64,000 nucleotides of DNA, taken from assembly GCA_964571855.1 (NCBI GenBank), contig CAZNDO010000009.1, positions 95,180 to 159,179 on the forward strand, in the 5' to 3' direction. This document shows positions 42,352 through 52,444 of this stretch, piece after piece (position 1 is the first letter of the stretch; each line of letters starts with the position of its first letter). The notes below the pieces were generated by a model. It was not told where the DNA came from and searched no databases. It was given only the letters and a program-made list of their open reading frames with translations. The stretch is from CAYYFX01 sp964571855 (lineage in GTDB: Bacteria > ARS69). Made by a program: the position numbers and the translations under genes.

Positions 42352-45300
42352 ATGCCCGCTCCCCCAGCCGAACCGAAGGCGCTCCGCGACCGCTCCGACA
42401 CTCCGGCCGTTCCCCGCGTGGGCATCGTGGCCATCGTGCGGAATCGCCGCGGTGTCATCTCGTCGGTCACCCCGCAGGACGGACACCGCGGCCGCCTCCA
42501 CCTCGTCCGGGTGGAGTACAAGGACGAGCACCTGCCCCCGGCCGAGGACCTGATCTGGGAGCTGGAGCCCCGCCGCCGCCTCCTCGAGCCGGCCGCCCTG
42601 CCGGAGCCGTCCCGGTCCGATCCCATGCCGGTCGAAGACTTCGACGCCGTCCTCCGGGCCGCCCGATGGACGGCGGCCTCCCCCTACCTGGACCCCGACG
42701 GCGACGGCCCCCTGGACCGCCTGCCCATCTCCAGCCCCCTCCACGGCGCCGTCCAGGTGGACGACTTCCAGCTCGTTCCCCTGCTCAAGGCACTCCGGAT
42801 GCCCCGCGTAAGCCTGCTGATCGCCGACGACGTGGGGCTGGGCAAGACCATCGAGGCCGGGCTGATCCTGAGCGAGCTCCTCCTTCGCCGGCGCATCCAG
42901 CGCATCCTCATTCTCACGCCGGCCTCCCTGCGCCTCCAGTGGCGGGACGAGATGCAGGACAAGTTCGCCCTGCCATTCGACCTCATCGATCGCGAGGAGA
43001 CGCACGCCCTCCGCCGCCGGCTCGGCATGGATGCGAACCCCTGGCGCTCCTTCAGCCGGATCATCGCGTCCTATCACTACCTCCGGCAGCCGGACGTGCT
43101 GGAGCAGTTCCTCGCCGCGTGCCGCGCGCCCGCGGGCTCGCCGCACCTGCCGTGGGATCTGCTCATCGTCGATGAGTGCCACAACCTGATGCCGTCGCCC
43201 TTCGGGGAGGACAGCGATCTCTGCACGATGCTCCGGCAGGTGGCGCCGCAGTTCGAACACCGGATCTTCCTGAGCGCCACGCCGCACAACGGCCACACGC
43301 GCTGCTTCACCGGACTCCTCGAGATTCTCGATCCCGTGCGATTCAACCGGACCGACGAGCTCAAACCGGCCGAGCGGGTGAGGATTCCCGACGTCGTTCT
43401 CCGACGCCTCAAGCGCGAGATCAACGCGAGGACGAACCCGCCGAAGTTCTGTACCCGCCATCCACCGCGTGCCCTCGCGCTCACGCTGTCGGCCGCGGAG
43501 ACTCGGCTGCACGCCGCCTTCGCCGAGTTCCGCGCCGCGATCCGTGAACTCATCGCCCGGGAGCGCCAGCGGCGCCGGGCCGGCAGCTTCGCCGTGGAGA
43601 TTCTCGGGAAGCGCCTGCTCAGTTGCCCCACGGCCTTCGCGGAGTCGTGGCATCGCTGTCAGGAGGGGCTCGCGTCCGCCACGGCCGCCGCAGACGCGGA
43701 CGTGGAGACCGTACGGCGCACGGTCGCTCGCGAGACGGCGGACGACCGGGAGATGCAGTCTCGCGAAGCCACGGCCGCCGGGGTCGTGGGCGCATGGATG
43801 AAGTCCGTGGAGGCTGACCTGGCCCCTCAGATGGCGGCAATCAACGGCGCGTTGGACGGCCTTGGTCTCGGCGAGCCCAGTGACGGAGGTCGCGCGAAAG
43901 ACCCGTCGACGGACGCGCGTCTGGAGGCGCTCATCCACCGGATCGAAGAACTGCTCCGTCCCGGCGCCACGTGGCTCGACGACGAGCGACTCGTGGTCTT
44001 CACGGAGTACAAGACCACCCTCGACTACCTCGCCCGTCGCCTCCGCGAACGGTATGACGAAGACCGCATCCTGACGCTCTTCGGCGGGATGGACGAGTTC
44101 GAGCGCGACCGCGTGAAGCATGCCTTCAACGATCCCGCGGCCACCGTCCGCATCCTTCTCGGAACCGACGCCGCGGCCGAGGGCCTGAACCTCCATGCCA
44201 CCGCGCGCTACGTGCTGCACTTCGACTGCCCGTGGAATCCGTCGAAGCTGGAGCAGCGGAACGGCCGCGTGGACCGGCACGGCCAAGCCCGGGACGTGAC
44301 GATCCACCACTTCGTCACGGAGCAGGATCAGGACCTGAAGTTCCTGGCCCACGTGATCAAGAAGGCCGACGAGATCCGCGAAGACCTCGGTTCCGTGAAC
44401 GAGCTGTTCGACGAGGCGGCCCACCGCCGGCTCGTCGAAGGGGAGAGCGCGGCCACCGTCCAGGCCGATCTGGACCGACGAATCGCCACGGCCCGCGGCC
44501 GAGCCAACGTCGAAGCAGACTCAACGACGGACACAGGAGCTGAGGGGCGCGCCGCGGCAGACCAGTTGGCGGCGCTCTCCGCGGAGCTGGATCTCACGCC
44601 GCCGACGCTGCATGAGACGTTGGAGTCGGCCATGGCCATCCGAGCCGGGCGGCCGCAGCTGGAGTGCGCGGGCTCCCCGGCCACCTGCCGGATCCTGAGT
44701 CCCTCCCTTCCGGGCTGGGCTGAGGTCATCGATACCTCCCTTCGGCGCGCTGCTGACCGCACCACACTCGGCCCGGTGGCAGGGATCACGTTCACGCCGG
44801 AGGCGCTGATCGAGGATATCGGCGGCCGGAAAGTGTTCCGCCCGCGGTCGGACGTGGCGCTTCTGCACCTGTCGCACCCCATGCTCCAGCGGGCATTGTC
44901 GTTGCTCACGCGCTGCCGGTACCCGGACACGGGAGACGAAGTATCGCGGTGGACCGTACGCCTCGGCGGCGTGCCACAAGGAGCGGACGCCCTCGTGCTC
45001 CTGAGCGTGGAGGAGATGGCGGTCAATGACCTGCGAGAGACGTTCCACCACTGGGTACGGACGCTGGCCTTCCCAATTCGCGGCGGGGTGCTCGGTCCCC
45101 CGCTTCCGCACCGGCCCGCATCGCAGATCGCACCCGGCCGATTCACCCCGGACACTGAGCATCACGACGCCGCGCGGACCCTGTTCGAAGAAGTCCGCCC
45201 GGAACTCCGCCGCGTCGTGCTCGACCTCGTGGAACGGACGACCACAACCCTGCGCGCGCACCTCGAGACTGCCGGCACCCAAGCCCGCCGCGAAGCCGAT

Positions 45301-45624
45301 GAACGATACCGGAGCCGACAGGGCGAGCTGTCGGCGCTCATCGTGGAGACCACGCTTGCGAAGCTGGAACGGGAGATCGCCGCGATGAAGGCCGAGCGGG
45401 CCCAGGGCGTCATGTTCGACGAGGCCGGTCGCCTTGACGCCCTGGATCGGTCGATCGCGGAGAAGGAGGCGGAACTGGACCGCCGCCGCCGTCACGTCGA
45501 GGAGATCCGCGAGCAGCTCGAACGCGAACGGACACGCATCTTGCAGGACCTCCTCCCGCGGCGCCACGCGATGTCCTCGCCGGCGCAGGTGTTTCCGGTC
45601 GTGGTCGAGGTGCGCCTCCCGTGA
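42352..45624 (+). CDS. drmD: DISARM-like SNF2 helicase (DrmD type)
   Basis: A 1090-residue SNF2/RapA-type ATPase. Motif I is ADDVGLGKTIEAGL near residue 160, the DECH box near 275 and SATPHNG near 309. The C-terminal helicase lobe has FTEYKTTLDYLARRL, GTDAAAEGLNLH near 604 and EQRNGRVDRHGQ near 633. The C-terminal 110 residues form a coiled coil ending LPRRHAMSSPAQVFPVVVEVRLP, a tail typical of DrmD in class 1 DISARM. The stop overlaps the methylase GTG as GTGA. Canonical DISARM helicase DrmA, DUF1998 protein DrmB and nuclease DrmC are not next to it. The call to DrmD rather than another SNF2 defence helicase is moderately sure. Confidence 0.75.
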   Translation: MPAPPAEPKALRDRSDTPAVPRVGIVAIVRNRRGVISSVTPQDGHRGRLHLVRVEYKDEHLPPAEDLIWELEPRRRLLEPAALPEPSRSDPMPVEDFDAVLRAARWTAASPYLDPDGDGPLDRLPISSPLHGAVQVDDFQLVPLLKALRMPRVSLLIADDVGLGKTIEAGLILSELLLRRRIQRILILTPASLRLQWRDEMQDKFALPFDLIDREETHALRRRLGMDANPWRSFSRIIASYHYLRQPDVLEQFLAACRAPAGSPHLPWDLLIVDECHNLMPSPFGEDSDLCTMLRQVAPQFEHRIFLSATPHNGHTRCFTGLLEILDPVRFNRTDELKPAERVRIPDVVLRRLKREINARTNPPKFCTRHPPRALALTLSAAETRLHAAFAEFRAAIRELIARERQRRRAGSFAVEILGKRLLSCPTAFAESWHRCQEGLASATAAADADVETVRRTVARETADDREMQSREATAAGVVGAWMKSVEADLAPQMAAINGALDGLGLGEPSDGGRAKDPSTDARLEALIHRIEELLRPGATWLDDERLVVFTEYKTTLDYLARRLRERYDEDRILTLFGGMDEFERDRVKHAFNDPAATVRILLGTDAAAEGLNLHATARYVLHFDCPWNPSKLEQRNGRVDRHGQARDVTIHHFVTEQDQDLKFLAHVIKKADEIREDLGSVNELFDEAAHRRLVEGESAATVQADLDRRIATARGRANVEADSTTDTGAEGRAAADQLAALSAELDLTPPTLHETLESAMAIRAGRPQLECAGSPATCRILSPSLPGWAEVIDTSLRRAADRTTLGPVAGITFTPEALIEDIGGRKVFRPRSDVALLHLSHPMLQRALSLLTRCRYPDTGDEVSRWTVRLGGVPQGADALVLLSVEEMAVNDLRETFHHWVRTLAFPIRGGVLGPPLPHRPASQIAPGRFTPDTEHHDAARTLFEEVRPELRRVVLDLVERTTTTLRAHLETAGTQARREADERYRSRQGELSALIVETTLAKLEREIAAMKAERAQGVMFDEAGRLDALDRSIAEKEAELDRRRRHVEEIREQLERERTRILQDLLPRRHAMSSPAQVFPVVVEVRLP

Positions 45625-48600
45625 TCCGCGAACTGCCCGGCTGGGATCGCCTGCGCCACGGCGGCTTGCTCCTGGACGCCGAGCGCCTGCGGAGCGTCGC
45701 CGAGTACGTCCCCGACGCGCTGCTTCCGTGGATCGAGCGCGACCTTCGCCGTCTCGCCGCGGGCCTCCTCGACGGGAACAGTGAGCCTGCCGAGTTCGTC
45801 ACATTCGTCCTGGAGAGGGTCTGCGGCTTCACGGCAACCGCCGGAACTTGGCAGCGCGGAGCCTCCGTGGACACGGCGTGGAGCCGCCGGGCGATCACGG
45901 GCGAGACCATCCGCCCGCGGCAGCTCTGGCGTGGCCCCCGCGGCGCCACACTTCCCGTATTCCTGGACGCGGAGACGAAGCTTGGGATCGGCCGCGGGCG
46001 GCGTGCGGTCAGCCATGTACTGCAGTGGCTGCGCGCCGGCGGTGAACGAGTGGCGCTCCTCACAAACGGTCGCCAGTGGCGGCTGGTCTTCGCGGGTCTC
46101 GACTTCGACGCGTGGTGCGAATGGGATGTCGACCTCTGGTTCGAGGAGGGGGCGCTCGCTCCGCAGGTGACGGCGCTTCGCGTCCTGCTCTCGCCCAGGC
46201 TCTGGGTCCCGCAGGACGAGGGCGAGCCGTCCCCCCTGGTCGCCGAGATCCTGGCCAGCCGCAAGGGGCAGTCTGAGGTCTCCGCCGTCCTCGGCGAGCG
46301 CGTCCGGGAGGCGGTCGAGGTCCTGGTGCAGGCACACGGCGAGGAGCTCCGCGAGGCCTGTCCGGACGTGGATCCGGCGGAGATCTACCGGGCCGCGGTG
46401 CGCATCGTGATGCGCATGGTGGTCGTGCTCTTCGCGGAGTCGCGGGACCTTCTGCCGCGGGAGAGCGCCGTGTACCACCGGAGCTACGGCCTTGGGGCGC
46501 TCCTGGGCGACCTGGAGAGGGCCGCGGCCGGCGGCCGGCATCGGTTAGCACGTTCGCACGCGGCATGGCCGCGCGTGCTGGCCCTGTTCCGCCTGGTCTA
46601 CGAGGGCTCGCACCACGCGCAGATGCCGGTTCCGGAGTACGGCGGCGACCTGTTTGCGCCCGGGGCGCCGGACGCGATCGAAGGCCTGGCCCGAGCACTC
46701 GCCGTCTTCGAGAGCGGGTGCTACGAGCGCGAGATCCTCCCGGATCGTGATGTCCTGAAGATGCTGGAACTGCTCACGCGAACGCGCGCGAAGGTCCGGC
46801 AGGGCCGGGGCAGCACGTGGATCCCGGTTCCCGTGGACTTCAGCGACCTCTCCAGCGAGTACATCGGGGTCCTCTACGAGGGGCTCCTGGACTTCGAGCT
46901 CCGCGTGGCGCCGGCGGGCGACCCGGTCATCTTCCTCGCGGTCGGGAACCAGCCCGCGCTGCCGCTCTCGCGGCTGGAGGCGATGGACGACAACGCGCTG
47001 GCAAGTCTCCTGGAGAAGATGAAGGACACGAGTACCGGCGACGATGCCGGCGCCGACGACGAGAGTGAGGAAGGCGACGACGAGCCCGCACCTTCGAGCG
47101 GGGAAGCGAGCGAGGACGAGGAAGAGGAGGAGGCCACTGCGGAGGACGACACCGGAGTCGTCGAGACCGACGAGGCAGACGACGCCGAAGTAGACGACCG
47201 CCACACCACGCGCACACGCGCGGAGGCGTGGGCGCGGCGTGCCGTGGCCGCCGGATCGCTCGTCCGCAAGCCGCGGGGCAAGCTGACTCCGGAGAAGCGG
47301 CTGGGCTTCGAGGATGCGGTGGCCAAGAAGGCGCGCGCGCTGGTGCACCGCGTGATCCTGCCGGGGGAGTGGTATCTCGTCCGCTGGGGCGGGACGCGGA
47401 AGGGATCGGGCACGTTCTACACGCGTCCGGGACTCGCCGTGCCCACCGTGCAGCGCACCCTGCGACCGCTGGCGTACGACCCGCCGCCGTCCGACGACGC
47501 GGCATCTCCATGGACCCCGAAGCGGCCCGAGGAGATCCTCGCGCTCAAGGTGTGCGATCCCGCGTGCGGATCGGGGACGTTCCCGGTGGCGGCGCTGCGC
47601 TTCCTTACCGACGCCGTGTATGAGGCTCTGCACCACCACGGCCGCCTCACCGGGGACGCCGGCCGTGCCCTCGACGAGATCCTCGGGCTGCGCCCGCCGG
47701 GCGCTCCCACCGGAGCACTGCAGGAGGTCCGCCTTCCCTGCCGGCCGGATGAGGACGACTTCGAGCCGCGAACGAAGGCGCTTCTCCGTCGTTATGTCGT
47801 GGAGCGCTCGATCTACGGGGTGGATTTAGACCCCCTGGCCGTGGAGCTGTGCCGCATCGCGCTCTGGGTGGAGACCATGGACCGCGAGCTGCCATTCTCG
47901 TTCCTGGACCACAAGATCAAGTGCGGCAACGCCCTCGTGGGTGCGTGGTTCGACCAGTTCCAGCACTATCCGGCCATGGCGTGGAAGAACCGCGAGGGTG
48001 GGGACAAGGGCCACGGCAACGGCGTGCACTTCCAGAAGGACGCCCGGACGAAGGCGATCAAGGCGTTTGCGCGGGAACAGGTGGCGCCGTCACTGGAGGG
48101 GGCTATCCGGGCGTCGGCGGGGTTCCTGGACGCGTTCGAAGCGGCGGGGACCCCCGCGGATCAAGTGCACGATGCGTCGATGGCTGTGCTCGCACGCCTG
48201 CATGATCTGCCCATACAGAACGCGCATGAACGCGCCCGGCGGTACCGTGAGGAGTTCGAGGCGTCGGATGCCTGGCGGCACCTCAAGGCTGCGATGGACT
48301 CATGGTGCGCGTGCTGGTTCTGGCCTGCGAACGAGCTGGGCGCCGCCCCGCTGCCCGCGACGTTCCGCTCGCCGGGTCCCGAGACGCGCGCGGCGGCGGA
48401 GCGCATCGCCGCCGGGGAGTGGTTCTTCCACTGGGAGCTGGAGTTCCCCGACGTCTTCCGGTCGAACGGTTCGGGGTTCGACGCCGTGCTCGGGAATCCA
48501 CCGTGGGACATCGCCAAGCCGAACTCGAAGGAGTTCTTCTCGAACATCGACCCCCTCTACCGGTCCTATGGCAAGCAGGAGGCGCTGGGGCGGCAGCGCG

Positions 48601-50696
48601 AGTACTTCGAGGCCGAGTGGGTGGAGCGGTCCTGGCTGGACTACGCCGCCCGGTTCCGCGCGCTCTCGAACTTCATGAGCCACGCGGCACGCCCGTTCGG
48701 AGATCCGGATGTGGAGGAAGACGCCGAGAGCTTCACGATCGTGCGCGGGAAGACGAACGCCGACCTGCACCGGCACTGGCGAGCCCAGCGCAAGGGGGCA
48801 GGCTACGCGGAACCTCAGCATCCCTTCCGGCACCAGGGATCGGCGGACCTGAACCTATACAAGCTCTTCCTGGAGCAGGCGCACGTCCTGCTTCGCACGG
48901 GGGGACGGCTGGGGTTCATCGTCCCCTCGGGCATCTACTCCGATCACGGCACGGGAGGACTTCGACGTCTGTTCCTGGACCGGTGCCGCTGGGAGTGGCT
49001 CTTCGGATTCGAGAACCGGGACGGGATCTTCGACATCGACAGCCGCTTCAAGTTCAACCCCATCGTCGTGGAGAAGGGCGGCCGCACCGAGTCGATCCGG
49101 ACGGCGTTCATGCGCCGGAAGCTGGAAGACTGGGAGCGGGCGGAAGAGATCGCCACGCCGTACTCGCGGGCACAGGTGGATCGGTTCAGCCCGCGGTCGA
49201 AATCCGTGCTGGAGATCCAGTCCAAGCGGGACCTCGAGATCCTGGAGAAGATCTACGCGAACTCGGTGCTGCTCGGCGACGAGAGCGAAGAAGGCTGGGG
49301 TATCAAGTACGTCCGCGAGTTCGACATGACGAACGACTCGAAGCTCTTCCCGCCGCGCTCAGCCTGGGAGGCGAAGGGCTACCGTCCGGACGAGTACAGC
49401 AGGTGGCTCAAGGGAGACTGGCGGCCCATTGGCGAGCTGTGGGCGGAGCTGGGTGTCAAGCCGTTGAAGGAGGGGGAGCGGCGGTGCGCGCAGCCACCGT
49501 ATGACACGCTGCCCGTGCCGCGGGCAGATGTGCCGGCGGGGATCGTGCTGTCCCGGGAGGCGGACGCATGGGTGCGGGAGGAGCGGGTGGAGGGGGTAGC
49601 GCTGCCGCTGTACGAGGGGCGCATGATCGACCGTTTCGACTACGCCAGCAAGTTGTGGGTCAGCGGGAAGGGCCGAGGTGCGGTGTGGGTGAGTGGGCGC
49701 CTTGACGCACCTATCATTGGTCCTCAATACCTGATGGCGCGCGACGACTTCGTCGGGCGCGTCGCGGGTCATTTGCACCCACGCGTCGCGATCATGGACG
49801 TCACGTCTGCGACCAACACGAGGACGGCCCGAGTCGCGGTCACTCCGGGGATGCCGCACGGGCACTCGAGTCCAGTCCTATGCTGCGCCGCCCCACTCGC
49901 GCTTGCTGGAATCATGAACAGTCTCGTCTTTGATTGGATTACCCGCGCCACCATGTCGGGCCTGCATATGGTCTGGGCAGTGCTGGAGCAACTGGCCCTG
50001 CCGCCTAGGTCGCTTCTGGACACCGAATGGAGAGTTGTCGGAGGCCTTGCCTGCGCCCTGAATCTGACGGGACCAGCCGCGTCGATTGAGGCTCTGCATT
50101 ACCTCCGGGAGAGTGGGCAGCTCCCTAGCCATGCGACCACGCGCCACGAGCGCCTCCGGCTGTCGGTGGTGTTGGACGCTATCGCGGCGGCGGTCTTCGG
50201 CCTCTCCATTGATGATATGGATCATGTCTTGCGCGAGTGTGACCATCCACTGGGCGGAAGGCATGGCGGCGCGAGTACCGGATTCTGGCGAGTAGACAAA
50301 GATCGGGAACCTGAACTACGCCACACGGTTCTAGTTCAGATCGCGGTCCGCGACTTGGCCAAGCACACTGAAGCTGCCGGCGGGTCCGCTGTGCGTGGAC
50401 TCGCGGCATTCCTCGGACAGAACGCCGGGGAGGGCTGGCACGTGCCGCACGAAGTGCGATTGGCTGACCATGGGCTTGGAAGGGACGAGCGGGCGCGGGT
50501 GCCCCAGCCCGTCGCCGGCCGGCTCGGACCTCGACGTCTCGAATGGCAGCGCACTCAGTCTCAGGAGGAAGCGCGGAGGGAGCGCGTGCTCCACGCGCGA
50601 AACCTGCTGGGGAACGCCGGGCGCGGGACTTCCGACTTCGCGACTGGACGGGCAGTTCCACTCCCGCGCGGGACCGATGAGGCCAGACGGCGATGA
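45621..50696 (+). CDS. drmMI: Large N6-adenine DNA methyltransferase (DrmMI/PglX type)
   Basis: A 1691-residue class I DNA methylase. The AdoMet motif is DPACGSGTFPVAALR near residue 645 and the catalytic motif is AVLGNPPWD near 958, so N6-adenine chemistry is expected. The N-terminal 450 residues hold a type IIG-like region (FLDAETKLGIGRGRRAVSHVLQWLR, VALLTNGRQWRLVF). An Asp/Glu-rich linker (about 470-530) precedes the methylase core. The C-terminal 500 residues are probably the target-recognition domain. The GTG start overlaps drmD's stop and its TGA overlaps darT's ATG. It probably marks self DNA for the locus. The DISARM DrmMI label is inferred from the DrmD-like partner. Confidence 0.8.
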   Translation: MIRELPGWDRLRHGGLLLDAERLRSVAEYVPDALLPWIERDLRRLAAGLLDGNSEPAEFVTFVLERVCGFTATAGTWQRGASVDTAWSRRAITGETIRPRQLWRGPRGATLPVFLDAETKLGIGRGRRAVSHVLQWLRAGGERVALLTNGRQWRLVFAGLDFDAWCEWDVDLWFEEGALAPQVTALRVLLSPRLWVPQDEGEPSPLVAEILASRKGQSEVSAVLGERVREAVEVLVQAHGEELREACPDVDPAEIYRAAVRIVMRMVVVLFAESRDLLPRESAVYHRSYGLGALLGDLERAAAGGRHRLARSHAAWPRVLALFRLVYEGSHHAQMPVPEYGGDLFAPGAPDAIEGLARALAVFESGCYEREILPDRDVLKMLELLTRTRAKVRQGRGSTWIPVPVDFSDLSSEYIGVLYEGLLDFELRVAPAGDPVIFLAVGNQPALPLSRLEAMDDNALASLLEKMKDTSTGDDAGADDESEEGDDEPAPSSGEASEDEEEEEATAEDDTGVVETDEADDAEVDDRHTTRTRAEAWARRAVAAGSLVRKPRGKLTPEKRLGFEDAVAKKARALVHRVILPGEWYLVRWGGTRKGSGTFYTRPGLAVPTVQRTLRPLAYDPPPSDDAASPWTPKRPEEILALKVCDPACGSGTFPVAALRFLTDAVYEALHHHGRLTGDAGRALDEILGLRPPGAPTGALQEVRLPCRPDEDDFEPRTKALLRRYVVERSIYGVDLDPLAVELCRIALWVETMDRELPFSFLDHKIKCGNALVGAWFDQFQHYPAMAWKNREGGDKGHGNGVHFQKDARTKAIKAFAREQVAPSLEGAIRASAGFLDAFEAAGTPADQVHDASMAVLARLHDLPIQNAHERARRYREEFEASDAWRHLKAAMDSWCACWFWPANELGAAPLPATFRSPGPETRAAAERIAAGEWFFHWELEFPDVFRSNGSGFDAVLGNPPWDIAKPNSKEFFSNIDPLYRSYGKQEALGRQREYFEAEWVERSWLDYAARFRALSNFMSHAARPFGDPDVEEDAESFTIVRGKTNADLHRHWRAQRKGAGYAEPQHPFRHQGSADLNLYKLFLEQAHVLLRTGGRLGFIVPSGIYSDHGTGGLRRLFLDRCRWEWLFGFENRDGIFDIDSRFKFNPIVVEKGGRTESIRTAFMRRKLEDWERAEEIATPYSRAQVDRFSPRSKSVLEIQSKRDLEILEKIYANSVLLGDESEEGWGIKYVREFDMTNDSKLFPPRSAWEAKGYRPDEYSRWLKGDWRPIGELWAELGVKPLKEGERRCAQPPYDTLPVPRADVPAGIVLSREADAWVREERVEGVALPLYEGRMIDRFDYASKLWVSGKGRGAVWVSGRLDAPIIGPQYLMARDDFVGRVAGHLHPRVAIMDVTSATNTRTARVAVTPGMPHGHSSPVLCCAAPLALAGIMNSLVFDWITRATMSGLHMVWAVLEQLALPPRSLLDTEWRVVGGLACALNLTGPAASIEALHYLRESGQLPSHATTRHERLRLSVVLDAIAAAVFGLSIDDMDHVLRECDHPLGGRHGGASTGFWRVDKDREPELRHTVLVQIAVRDLAKHTEAAGGSAVRGLAAFLGQNAGEGWHVPHEVRLADHGLGRDERARVPQPVAGRLGPRRLEWQRTQSQEEARRERVLHARNLLGNAGRGTSDFATGRAVPLPRGTDEARRR

Positions 50697-51355
50697 ACGC
50701 GGCTCGTCGCCCCTCGATGTCCGCGCTGACGCCGCAACGCGCGCTGATCTTCCGGCTTGTACACATCGCGAACGTGCCCTGGATCCTGGACCATGGGGTG
50801 CACTGCTGCACGAGTGGGACGCTGGATCCGAACTACGTGGAGATTGGCAGCCCGGACCTGATCGGCAAGCGGATGCAGCGCAAGGTGCCGATCTCCCCCG
50901 GCGGTGCCTTCGGAGACTACGTGCCATTCTACTTCACGCCCTGCTCTCCGATGCTGCTGAATATCAAGACGGGCCGGAACGTGCCTCGCCGCGAGCCGCA
51001 TGAGCTCGTCCACTTGGTCACCTCCCTTCCCGCCTTGGAGAGCCACGGGGCACGCTTCGTGTTCACCGACCGGCACGCCTTCCTGGCGGCGGCCCGGTTC
51101 TTTGATCAGGTCCAGGATCTCGACAAGGTGGACTGGCCGCTACTGCAGGCGCGGGACTTCAAGCGAAGCGTGAACGACCCCGAGAAAATGGAACGCTACC
51201 AGGCGGAGGCCCTGGTCCACCGGCATGTTCCAATCGACGTGGTGTCCCATATCGTTTGCGTTCGCGCGGCGGAAGAGGCTACTCTGGCGGCCGAAGTGCG
51301 GCGACGGAGCCTGTCGATCAAGGTGGCCTGCAAGCCAGGGTGGTTCTTCGAATGA
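50693..51355 (+). CDS. darT: DarT-like DNA ADP-ribosyltransferase, intact copy 2
   Basis: A 220-residue DarT toxin, which attaches ADP-ribose from NAD+ to thymidine bases of single-stranded DNA. Conserved blocks: ALIFRLVHIANVPWILDHG (NAD-binding His/Asn region), NYVEIGSPDLIGKR, GDYVPFYFTPCSPML, and the probable catalytic Glu in QAEALVHRHVP. The ATG overlaps the methylase stop as ATGA, and its own stop overlaps darG in the same way, placing it third in a four-gene coupled operon. DarTG systems are known anti-phage modules that block phage DNA replication. Coupling to a DISARM-like helicase and methylase is unusual. Confidence 0.9.
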   Translation: MNAARRPSMSALTPQRALIFRLVHIANVPWILDHGVHCCTSGTLDPNYVEIGSPDLIGKRMQRKVPISPGGAFGDYVPFYFTPCSPMLLNIKTGRNVPRREPHELVHLVTSLPALESHGARFVFTDRHAFLAAARFFDQVQDLDKVDWPLLQARDFKRSVNDPEKMERYQAEALVHRHVPIDVVSHIVCVRAAEEATLAAEVRRRSLSIKVACKPGWFFE

Positions 51356-52437
51356 TCCGCTATACGCAGGGGAATCTCCTGGACGCGCCGGTGGAGGCGC
51401 TCGTCAACACGGTCAACGAGGTCGGCGTGATGGGCAAGGGCATCGCGCGGATGTTCCGTGAGGCCTTTCCAGGTTCGGCCCGGGAGTACGAGGAGGCCGC
51501 CAAGCGGAAGGACGTGCGTGTCGGAACGATGTTCGTCACGCGGAACGAGGCGCTCGTCGGCCCGCGTTGGATCATCCACTTCCCGACGAAGCGTCACTGG
51601 CGCCACCCATCCCGAATTGAGTGGATCCGGTCAGGTCTTGCTGACCTCGTGCGGGTCGTGGAGGCGAACGAGATCCGGTCCATCGCGGTGCCTCCTTTGG
51701 GTTGCGGTCAGGGGGGGCTCGAGTGGCGCGTCGTCCGTGAGGCGATCGAGAAGGCACTCTCGTCCCTGGAGGACGTGGAGGTGGTCGTCTTCGAGCCGAC
51801 CGCGCGCTACCAGGGCGGCCCGAAGCGAACGGGTGTGGAAGCCCTGACTCCGGCGCGCGCACTGATCGTGGAGCTGGTGCGGCGGTACTCCGTTCTAGAC
51901 TTTGGCTGCACGAACTTGGAAGTCCAGAAGCTGGCGTGGTTCCTGCAGCGCTCGCTGGAGCGGGCCGCCGGAGAGGATATCCTACGCATGAAGTTCGTTG
52001 CCAATCGCTACGGACCCTACGCGGACGGGCTCCGTCACGCATTGGACGCGCTCGACGGGAGCTACCTGCACTGCGCGAAGCGGCTGAGTGATGCGGGTCC
52101 GCTCGAACCGATCTGGGTCGATCCGGAACGGCGTGGCGCGGTAGCCGAGTGCCTCGCGGGCGAGGAGGCGGCCAAGTACGTGCCTGCGCTCGAGACGACG
52201 GCCAAGCTGATCGATGGGTTCGAGTCACCCTTCGGGATGGAACTCTTGGCTACCGTGGACTGGCTGCTCGTGCGGGAGCGCTGCGAGCCGACGGTCGAGG
52301 GGCTGAGGCGCGGCCTTGCGGTGTGGCCGGGCGGTGCCGCAGCTGCGCGGCGCAAGCAGGCGATGTTCGACGACCGCGTGCTTGGATTGGCGCTGACGCG
52401 GCTTGACTCGATGAGAGACCTGCACAGTCCACGCTGA
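51352..52437 (+). CDS. darG: DarG macrodomain antitoxin, copy 2
   Basis: A 361-residue antitoxin collinear with copy 1. The macrodomain shows NTVNEVGVMGKGIARMF, PTKRHWRHPSR and PPLGCGQGGLEW. The C-terminal domain carries VQKLAWFLQRSLE and RYGPYADGLRHALDALDGSYLHC. It removes the ADP-ribose placed by DarT and probably also binds it. Last gene of the drmD-drmMI-darT-darG run, ending 7 bases before the convergent Hsp70-like gene. Substitutions relative to copy 1 are spread along the whole length, which suggests an old duplication or separate acquisition rather than a recent copy. Confidence 0.92.
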   Translation: MIRYTQGNLLDAPVEALVNTVNEVGVMGKGIARMFREAFPGSAREYEEAAKRKDVRVGTMFVTRNEALVGPRWIIHFPTKRHWRHPSRIEWIRSGLADLVRVVEANEIRSIAVPPLGCGQGGLEWRVVREAIEKALSSLEDVEVVVFEPTARYQGGPKRTGVEALTPARALIVELVRRYSVLDFGCTNLEVQKLAWFLQRSLERAAGEDILRMKFVANRYGPYADGLRHALDALDGSYLHCAKRLSDAGPLEPIWVDPERRGAVAECLAGEEAAKYVPALETTAKLIDGFESPFGMELLATVDWLLVRERCEPTVEGLRRGLAVWPGGAAAARRKQAMFDDRVLGLALTRLDSMRDLHSPR

Positions 52438-52444
52438 AGCGACT

